From a bacterium (GTDB lineage: Bacteria; Vulcanimicrobiota; Vulcanimicrobiia; Vulcanimicrobiales; Vulcanimicrobiaceae): a stretch of DNA of 8,243 nt. The position numbers and the translations under genes are program-made. Position 1 is the stretch's first letter, and the number at the start of each line of letters is the position of its first letter. The stretch lies in contig JAKAPO010000094.1 in the NCBI GenBank assembly GCA_021807065.1, positions 1 to 8,243 on the forward strand, in the 5' to 3' direction. The notes beneath the pieces are model-generated. The model searched no databases. It saw only the letters and a list, made by a program, of their open reading frames with translations, and was not told the origin of the DNA. Positions 1 to 4,452 of the stretch are shown one piece after another.

Positions 1-66
1 CGCGCTGACGTGATGCGCGCGCACCATGGACTGAAGTGCGCTGCGTTCTGATGCCGTAACGTACAT
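1..66 (-). CDS. N-terminal fragment of a leftward gene cut by the window edge, function unknown
   Basis: An ATG at 66-64 on the minus strand opens a frame that stays open to base 1, giving 22 residues that begin MYVTASERSALQSM. The start is chosen because a near-consensus promoter lies directly upstream at 73-101, with its -10 box ending 6 nt before the ATG; the predicted first transcribed base is therefore the A of the start codon (leaderless mRNA), and no Shine-Dalgarno is present or needed. The fragment has no signal peptide or membrane segment. It is too short to recognise, so no function is offered. That it is a real gene is inferred from the promoter geometry and the open frame; the sequence left of the window would settle it. 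Confidence 0.55.
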   Translation of the reverse strand, partial: MYVTASERSALQSMVRAHHVSA

Positions 67-72
67 GCAGCA

Positions 73-101
73 ATTATACAATACACAAATGGATGTTACA
101 A
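73..101 (-). promoter_or_regulatory. Sigma-70-type promoter firing leftward, leaderless geometry
   Basis: Read on the minus strand, TTGTAA (101-96, 4 of 6 to the -35 consensus) is followed by a 17-bp spacer and a perfect TATAAT (78-73). The start codon of the leftward gene begins 6 nt further on at 66, where the +1 is expected. The surrounding 20 bp are strikingly AT-rich against a GC-rich background. The same patch read rightward gives TACAAT (77-82) without a -35, so a weak rightward promoter toward the asparaginase gene is possible but not supported. Confidence 0.65.
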
Positions 102-111
102 CCCACTAGGT

Positions 112-183
112 TAGCAGGAGCCTCGCGGCGCTTCCCTCGACGTCGCTCAACGCTGACGCGCTTCGCTCGCTCGGGATGACAAA
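112..183 (-). repeat. Dispersed 'CHPER/FVIPSER'-type intergenic repeat, one copy
   Basis: On the minus strand the block opens with TTTGTCATCCCGAGCGAGCG and continues through GAGCGACGTCGAGGGAAGCG to a GCTCCTGC end. Translated by chance it gives the familiar spurious peptides 'FLCHPER...' and 'FVIPSERS...', which recur in over-called proteins of many soil-type bacterial genomes; this recognition is from memory. Internally two 12-bp units, GCGCTTCCCTCG (128-139) and GCGCTTCGCTCG (158-169, + strand), match at 11 of 12 positions with a 30-bp period, and CGACGTCG is a perfect palindrome in the middle. It lies between two divergent genes. Boundaries are approximate. Only one copy is in the window, so its repetitive nature cannot be proven here. 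Confidence 0.6.
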
Positions 184-221
184 GAAAGGACTGGCTCTGC
201 ACACCGCGATAACACGCGTGC

Positions 222-1184
222 ATGGAGCCGATCGATCGCAAGACATTTCTCGCGACGGCGGGGGCTGCTGTTGCCGCCGCCGGTGCGCCAGCAACGGTAG
301 AAGCCGCGACCGCCTCCGGCGTCTTTCTTTCGACGTGGAAGTGGGGAATCGAGGCGAACGCAAAGGCCGCGGAGGTTTTCGGCGCGAGCGGCTCGCTCGT
401 CGAGGCGATCGAGAAGGGCATCAACGTTGTCGAGGACGATCCCAAGGTGATGACCGTCGGCTACGGTGGCCTGCCGAACGCACAGGGCGAGGTGGAGTTG
501 GACGCCGGCATCATGGACGGCACGACGCGCCGGGCTGGCGCGGTCTTCAGCCTGCACAAGATCAAGAACCCAATCTCGGTTGCGCGGCTGGTGATGGAGG
601 AGACGCTTCACACGCAGATGGCGGGCGAAGGCGCGCTGCAATTCGCGATCGCGATGGGTTTCAAACCGATGCAGCTCCTGACGCCGCAAGCGCTCGAAGC
701 GTGGCTGAAGTGGAAGAACGCGCCGCATCACGAGACGTTTTGGCTCCACGAGAATCACGATACGATCGGCATGGTCGCGGCGAGCGGCGGAAAAGTCGCG
801 GCCGGCTGCTCGACGAGCGGCCTCGCGTGGAAGATTCCGGGTCGCGTCGCCGACTCGCCACTCGTCGGTTGCGGCTACTACGCCGACGACGCCGCCGGAG
901 CGGCGTCCGCAACCGGCAACGGCGACGTCATGACAAACTACTGCACCTCGAAACATATCGTGCAGAAGATGGGCGAAGGCATGCATCCGCAGGAGGCCTG
1001 CGAAGACCTCATGCGTTACATGGCCCGCAGCGCGCCGAATCTGCGCAGTGACATGTATTGCGTGATCGCGATAAACCCAAAGGGCGAGATCGGGGCGCTA
1101 TCGATGAACGCGAAACAGCCGCTGCAGTACGCGCTCTGGCGGAACGGCGCGGGCGCGCTCCACGCCGCGCCCCATTTCATGTAG
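222..1184 (+). CDS. Glycosylasparaginase / isoaspartyl-peptidase family Ntn hydrolase
   Basis: This 320-residue protein belongs to the N4-(beta-N-acetylglucosaminyl)-L-asparaginase family, threonine N-terminal nucleophile hydrolases that cleave the amide of (glyco)asparagine or related beta-aspartyl substrates. The proenzyme cuts itself into alpha and beta chains; here the site is NHD180/T181IGMVA, making Thr181 the nucleophile. Other residues align in register with the Flavobacterium enzyme (from memory): Trp39 (substrate stacking), Thr198, Arg208 and Asp211 in GRVADSPLVG (carboxylate/amino binding), and Thr231-Gly232 in ASATGNGD (oxyanion hole). All are intact, so it should be active. Length matches the family (about 320-345). 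Residues 5-30 (DRKTFLATAGAAVAAAG...) resemble a Tat leader with RK in place of RR, so export is plausible but uncertain. ATG 222 is kept because it includes this leader; no clear Shine-Dalgarno precedes it. The physiological substrate is unknown. The 3' end overlaps the convergent neighbour by 8 bp. Confidence 0.93.
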   Translation: MEPIDRKTFLATAGAAVAAAGAPATVEAATASGVFLSTWKWGIEANAKAAEVFGASGSLVEAIEKGINVVEDDPKVMTVGYGGLPNAQGEVELDAGIMDGTTRRAGAVFSLHKIKNPISVARLVMEETLHTQMAGEGALQFAIAMGFKPMQLLTPQALEAWLKWKNAPHHETFWLHENHDTIGMVAASGGKVAAGCSTSGLAWKIPGRVADSPLVGCGYYADDAAGAASATGNGDVMTNYCTSKHIVQKMGEGMHPQEACEDLMRYMARSAPNLRSDMYCVIAINPKGEIGALSMNAKQPLQYALWRNGAGALHAAPHFM

Positions 1185-2073
1185 GCGCGTCTTGGGCGTG
1201 CTGTGCGTAGTCTCGTGGATCGAAGTACCAGTCCGGTAGCGACTTTGGGAACGCGATATCCGTGAACGAATACTCGACGATCTGATCGTCGCCGCTGTAG
1301 CCGCCTTCGACCACGCCGTGGATGTGGGTGACGACGGGAATCCCGTCGAGATGGTGCAGGGTGATGGTAAATCGCGTTGGGTAGATATCGCAGCGATGCG
1401 GACCATCGCATGTCTCGAACCGATCCATTGCAACGACTTTTTTCAGCTCGAACGTTTTCGGATCGACGAAGAGCTCGCGTAACCGGTTGCGCTCGGGATC
1501 CCGCCGCGGTGCGAGCACGACGTGGAGCAGTCCGCCATCCATCGCAACCGACTCGACGTAGTAGTCGAGGTTGAAGATGAATTTCTGGTGCGCGATGATG
1601 GGAAGCGGCGTGTAGTGCGGCTCGGGCGTCGGAACCCAACTGATAGGGTGAGGATGGAGCGGCGCCGGTTCGAAGAGATCGGCGGTCGGCGGCCCGGGAT
1701 CGGCGAGTTCGGGATGATCCGGCGGCGCGTCGACCGCGTTGAACTGCGGCCGCATGAACTCGAGCTGCCCGATCGCGCCGAGGTTGGAGAACTTGCGACC
1801 GAGCGCGGCCTTATCGGTCGTGCGCATCCAGATGTGAAACGTGTACGTATCGGCGTAATCGGGGTAGCCCTCGGCGTCGTTGTCTGCGCGATGCATCGTG
1901 TAGGTTTCGTAGGTCGGGGGTGGACGATGCGATCGAAAGACGTCGCGGATCTTGTAGTAGACTTGGTCGGGGGTCAGGCTCTGCCACGTCGTCGTATCGG
2001 CTGCGCCGACGATCGAGCCGGCACATAGTAAGGCGGAAGTCGTTACGAAGACCGCCATCAGGAGTCGAGTCAT
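1177..2073 (-). CDS. Secreted protein of unknown function, possibly LolA-like fold
   Basis: The 298-residue product starts with MTRLLMAVFVTTSALLCAGS, a typical Sec signal peptide (basic n-region, hydrophobic core), with likely cleavage near residue 24-25 (VGA/A). The one cysteine in the core has Leu at -1, so it is not a lipobox. The open frame extends upstream to a TTG at 2160, but those 29 residues would bury the signal, so ATG 2073 is chosen. No Shine-Dalgarno is visible. Residues 114-161 are proline-rich. From about 170 on, 'YYVESVAMDGGLLHVVLAPR' and 'LRELFVDPKTFELKKVVAMD' alternate beta strands in the manner of LolA/outer-membrane-lipoprotein-sorting-like domains; this is a weak fold guess, not a family match. 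Cys222 and Cys228 (CDGPHRC) could form a disulfide. It is transcribed alone, convergent with the asparaginase gene and divergent from the zinc-ribbon gene. Function not recognised. Confidence 0.8.
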   Translation of the reverse strand: MTRLLMAVFVTTSALLCAGSIVGAADTTTWQSLTPDQVYYKIRDVFRSHRPPPTYETYTMHRADNDAEGYPDYADTYTFHIWMRTTDKAALGRKFSNLGAIGQLEFMRPQFNAVDAPPDHPELADPGPPTADLFEPAPLHPHPISWVPTPEPHYTPLPIIAHQKFIFNLDYYVESVAMDGGLLHVVLAPRRDPERNRLRELFVDPKTFELKKVVAMDRFETCDGPHRCDIYPTRFTITLHHLDGIPVVTHIHGVVEGGYSGDDQIVEYSFTDIAFPKSLPDWYFDPRDYAQHAQDAPT

Positions 2074-2152
2074 AGGGGCTCGGCTGATTTCAAGCGCTTT
2101 GGACGAGTACCCTCGTACGGACGCATGCTCGAACTCCCAGCGATTCCCCAGG

Positions 2153-2181
2153 TTGCGCAAGTACGGGCGTTCTGCTAGAAT
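2153..2181 (+). promoter_or_regulatory. Extended -10 promoter of the zinc-ribbon gene
   Basis: TTGCGC (2153-2158) lies 17 bp upstream of TAGAAT (2176-2181). TGC directly before the -10 makes TGn-TAGAAT, an extended -10, which compensates for the weak -35 (3 of 6). Predicted transcription start is near 2188, giving a leader of about 100 nt before the ATG at 2288. The -35 is embedded in the palindrome TTGCGCAA (2153-2160), which could be an operator half or chance. Confidence 0.55.
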
Positions 2182-2266
2182 GGCGCGAGCAAGGTTTCGA
2201 ATTCGGTCCTAGTACTTTCGAGTGTGTCGAACGAGTCGATTCCCTAGCCATCCATAACCAACGCCA

Positions 2267-2273
2267 AGAGGAG
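2267..2273 (+). promoter_or_regulatory. Distant Shine-Dalgarno of the zinc-ribbon gene, inside a small hairpin
   Basis: AGAGGAG is the only purine-rich match upstream of ATG 2288, but it lies 14 nt away, longer than the usual 5-9. It cannot be rescued by another start: an in-frame TAA sits at 2255-2257 and there is no start codon between. GAGG (2268-2271) can pair with CCTC (2276-2279) around an AGTC loop, which would mask the site. Confidence 0.4.
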
Positions 2274-2287
2274 TCCCTCGTTTCAGA

Positions 2288-2587
2288 ATGTACCAAGATG
2301 AGTATCTGCGCTGCGTCGACTGCGGACACGATTTCGTGTTCACAGCGGGCGAGCAAGAGTTTTTTGCCTCGAAAGGCTTTCAGAATAAGCCTAACCGCTG
2401 TCCCGATTGCCGGGCCGCTCGTAAGGCCGCCGGCGGCGGTCGATCTGGCGGCGGACGCGCGCCACGCGAAATGTTCACGGCGACGTGCAGCCAGTGCGGC
2501 GGCGTAGCGGAGGTGCCGTTCCAACCGCGCACCGATAAGCCCGTTTATTGCCGCGATTGCTTCGCCACGCGCTCGAGCTATCGCTAA
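2288..2587 (+). CDS. Small double zinc-ribbon protein
   Basis: This 99-residue protein carries two Cys4 metal sites. The first is C9xxC12-x25-C38xxC41 with the LRCVDCGHDFVFTAGEQEFF and NRCPDCR signatures of the 'probable zinc-ribbon' (zf-trcl type) family. The second is C67xxC70-x17-C88xxC91, exactly the CxxC-x17-CxxC spacing of a small bacterial zinc-ribbon family. A basic, glycine-rich linker (about residues 43-60, AGGGRSGGGRAPR) joins them, much like the flexible RGG-type tails of nucleic-acid-binding proteins. All eight cysteines are present, so it should bind two zinc ions. No signal or membrane segment is seen; it is cytoplasmic. The gene is monocistronic, bounded by an extended -10 promoter and a strong terminator. 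Its molecular role is not known; binding to RNA, DNA or the translation machinery is a reasonable inference from the fold and charge only. Confidence 0.92.
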   Translation: MYQDEYLRCVDCGHDFVFTAGEQEFFASKGFQNKPNRCPDCRAARKAAGGGRSGGGRAPREMFTATCSQCGGVAEVPFQPRTDKPVYCRDCFATRSSYR

Positions 2588-2608
2588 GACACAAGCCCGA
2601 ACAAATGA

Positions 2609-2642
2609 AGGCCGCCCTAACCGGGCGGCCTCCACTTTTTTT
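2609..2642 (+). terminator. Rho-independent terminator of the zinc-ribbon gene
   Basis: A perfect 9-bp GC-rich stem, AGGCCGCCC (2609-2617) with GGGCGGCCT (2623-2631), closes a TAACC loop and is followed after four bases by seven T's (2636-2642). It starts 22 bp past the stop codon. Read leftward, the same stem is followed by TTCATTTGTT, so it may also stop transcripts of the convergent phosphatase operon, which has no other evident terminator. Confidence 0.93.
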
Positions 2643-2783
2643 GGCAGACACGCTCTACGCGCGTGCGGACTCTGGTAACGAAGCTCTTGGTTAACCCGCC
2701 CATACCGTTGTCGCCGCGGGCCTCATGTACCGTAGTACACTTCACCCACTTGGCTCCTAGGTCTGGAGTAAATCAGGGCTTCG

Positions 2784-3239
2784 TTAGCGTGACAAGCGGG
2801 TTGCTTGCAACGACCTGTAGACGACCAGGCCTAGCACGAAGCCTAAGATTCCCAGTAGAAAGCCCGCGACGATATCGCCCGGCCAATGCAGGCGGGCTGC
2901 CACACGCGCGGAGCCTATTGCTGCCGATAGCAGCAACGTGAGGACTGCCATGCCTCTCGAACGCGGCCATACGTACGCGAACGCAAGCCCGCATGCCGCC
3001 AAGTGATCCGACGGAAACGCGTTATCCGGCGGGTGCGCGACCAGCGGCCGGAGATGCTCGACGACAAACGGACGCGGCTCGGTAAACAAACTCCCGGCGA
3101 TCTTCACCAGCGCGATCGTGCCCAGGCCTCCCAGTAGCGCTTCGACGAGATCGCGTTTCCAGGTTCGACGTATTGCAATGGCAGCGATAACGAGAAGAGC
3201 GGGGACGACGACCAACCACTGTGCTGCAAACGCGATCAC
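2784..3239 (-). CDS. PAP2-family membrane phosphatase, short BcrC-like form
   Basis: The product (151 residues from GTG 3239) has the three PAP2 signatures: TEPRPF (Arg56), NAFPSDH (Ser77, Asp78, His79) and ARVAARLHWPGD (Arg112, nucleophile His118, Asp122). The RPFV...H...D.AFPSDH arrangement, without the classical Lys seven residues before Arg56, resembles BcrC-type undecaprenyl-diphosphate phosphatases, which recycle the lipid carrier of cell-wall synthesis; other lipid phosphates are equally possible. Membrane segments lie at about 5-23, 33-50, 80-92, 97-110 and 123-141. No ATG, GTG or TTG occurs in frame for many codons upstream, so GTG 3239 is the only plausible start, and the protein lacks roughly 35 N-terminal residues compared with BcrC (about 193). 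It begins 5 bp after the nuclease/PLC stop codon, implying one operon and probably coupled translation. The longer open frame upstream, antisense-free but overlapping the nuclease gene, is a shadow. Confidence 0.85.
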   Translation of the reverse strand: MIAFAAQWLVVVPALLVIAAIAIRRTWKRDLVEALLGGLGTIALVKIAGSLFTEPRPFVVEHLRPLVAHPPDNAFPSDHLAACGLAFAYVWPRSRGMAVLTLLLSAAIGSARVAARLHWPGDIVAGFLLGILGFVLGLVVYRSLQATRLSR

Positions 3240-3244
3240 AATGA

Positions 3245-4336
3245 CTAACGGTCGAGCAGCGATGCCGTGAGCGGGACCTTGCCTTGCAAAATAGCTCGCA
3301 CGCTGCGATACGGATAACCCGTCTTGACGTAGAGGCTGTCCTGCCACGCGAGGTTGGTGAGATCGCGCAGCTCGGCGGCACCGCGCGCAAGCTGTACTGC
3401 GGTGAATGCAACGGCCTTTGCCGAGTAGTGCTTGAAGCCTGCGCCACTGGGTCCGGCAATAGAATAGAGCGGGGTGACCGCAGCGTTCGTTCCAGCGAGA
3501 TACGATGCTACGAGTGAAGCGAGGTCGTGCTGCGAGAGCAGCTTTGCCGGCGCGGGAATGTGATCGGCCGGCATGTGCCTGCGGATCGCCGCGAGCGAGA
3601 GGTAGCGATCGACGAAGTCGATCTCGAACTCGCTGTGAATCGGTGCCTGCGTGTAGCCGCGTGGATTGGGATAATTGCCCCAGCCGTTGAAATGCGTGGT
3701 TACGTGCAGCGGCTGCGAGCCGTCTTCGACAAAATGGCTCCAGACACCGATGTCGCGCAGCGTCAGGTCCTGACGGAGGTTGCGATCGGCTGCAAACTCC
3801 GCGCGCAGCGGTGCCGTTGCCGCATGATGCATTGCGTAGTCGTCGACGCGCCAAATGGCGAAATCGGTGCGGAGCTGCTCGAAGCCGTCGAGGATCGAAT
3901 ACGGCAGGTAACCGACGCTCCATGGCGTTGCGTGCGACGGTGCGAGCGCACGCGCATATGCCTGCATGCTCTTCGGCAACGCGTTCAACGCGACCCCGGC
4001 TACCTCGCCGTTATCGCCGAGATTGAGGTAATGGCCCGGATCGTTATCGGCGTCCCACGACGTGCCCGATCCTTTGAGGCGATCTTCTTCAGGACCGAGT
4101 TCCGAAATTTCGTCGACGGCTGCCGCTGTGCGCACGAATTCCGGCATAGCGTGCGGGAAACTCTGCGCCGCCACGCGGCCGATCATCGCGTGTGCGTGCG
4201 TACCCCACGCGAGCGCGCTCGTCGGCATGCTCAAAAGCGCCGATGCCAAAACGACGGCACCGAGCGGCCAGGCGAAGCGATGCCGAACGATATGAATTTT
4301 GGATGAACTGAACGTTAATAAAGGCTTCTGACTCAT
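3245..4336 (-). CDS. Secreted zinc hydrolase of the S1/P1 nuclease - phospholipase C superfamily
   Basis: This 363-residue precursor has a long signal peptide ending SALA43, cut to leave Trp44 as the new N-terminus. That is the hallmark of the superfamily, where the N-terminal Trp amino group and carbonyl bind zinc. Predicted ligands follow the family spacing: W44 and H49 (WGTHAH), D85, H102 (GHYLNL), H201, D205 and H211 (HFVEDGSQPLH), then H234 and E238 (HSEFE). W1-H6 and the 23-residue gap H211-H234 match P1 nuclease; the final Glu instead of Asp is as in Bacillus phosphatidylcholine phospholipase C. It could therefore cleave single-stranded nucleic acid/3'-nucleotides or phospholipid head groups in the periplasm or outside; sequence alone does not decide. 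No start other than ATG 4336 fits ahead of the hydrophobic core, although the n-region is long (about 22 residues) and no good Shine-Dalgarno precedes it. First gene of an operon with the PAP2 phosphatase. Confidence 0.9.
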   Translation of the reverse strand: MSQKPLLTFSSSKIHIVRHRFAWPLGAVVLASALLSMPTSALAWGTHAHAMIGRVAAQSFPHAMPEFVRTAAAVDEISELGPEEDRLKGSGTSWDADNDPGHYLNLGDNGEVAGVALNALPKSMQAYARALAPSHATPWSVGYLPYSILDGFEQLRTDFAIWRVDDYAMHHAATAPLRAEFAADRNLRQDLTLRDIGVWSHFVEDGSQPLHVTTHFNGWGNYPNPRGYTQAPIHSEFEIDFVDRYLSLAAIRRHMPADHIPAPAKLLSQHDLASLVASYLAGTNAAVTPLYSIAGPSGAGFKHYSAKAVAFTAVQLARGAAELRDLTNLAWQDSLYVKTGYPYRSVRAILQGKVPLTASLLDR

Positions 4337-4440
4337 ATCTAGGATTGGGATGCGAGATAGACGAAAGCCTGCTCGAGCGCTTCATTCGCGTCGCGAGGCC
4401 TGGAACTGAACGAAGGGGCGTAGCGCGCGGATCGGCAGAC

Positions 4441-4446
4441 AGGAGG
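4441..4446 (+). promoter_or_regulatory. Ribosome-binding site that fixes the GTG start of the TonB receptor
   Basis: A perfect AGGAGG is followed by a 6-nt spacer (ATTACT) and GTG 4453. It is the strongest Shine-Dalgarno in the window and decides the start: the frame stays open upstream to a TTG at 4345, but that extension adds 36 polar residues ahead of the signal peptide. Confidence 0.93.
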
Positions 4447-4452
4447 ATTACT

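Noticed and set aside
208..213. GATAAC as a leaderless -10 box for the asparaginase gene
   Set aside because: Only 4 of 6 matches, lacks the final T, has no -35 at proper distance, and sits 8 nt from the ATG; too weak to call.
74..445. Minus-strand frame of 123 residues containing 'FLCHPERAKRVS'
   Set aside because: It spans the dispersed repeat and runs antisense to the asparaginase gene; the peptide is the usual spurious translation of the repeat.
176..1051. Plus-strand 291-residue frame inside the asparaginase gene
   Set aside because: Arg/Gly-rich low-complexity translation typical of a shifted frame in GC-rich DNA; the overlapping frame has full family motifs.
2726..2739. TGTAC-CGTA-GTACA inverted repeat downstream of the PAP2 operon
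   Set aside because: Five-base-pair stem without a U-tract on either strand and no matching partner site; chance is likely.
2643..2783. Possible tRNA or small RNA between the two convergent genes
   Set aside because: No T-loop GGTTCnAnnC or acceptor pairing found, no promoter or terminator of its own; nothing supports an RNA gene.
3240..3923. Long in-frame upstream extension of the PAP2 gene
   Set aside because: It overlaps the confidently assigned zinc hydrolase gene on the same strand, is Arg-rich without domain features, and no start codon close to the PAP2 domain exists above GTG 3239.
3527..4306. Plus-strand 259-residue frame opposite the zinc hydrolase
   Set aside because: Antisense shadow with Arg-rich composition, no signal, no RBS and no recognisable domain.
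4402..4421. Possible ECF-sigma promoter GGAAC...CGT upstream of the receptor
   Set aside because: The spacer is only 12 bp, where ECF promoters need about 16-17; no better -10 element lies at the right distance.
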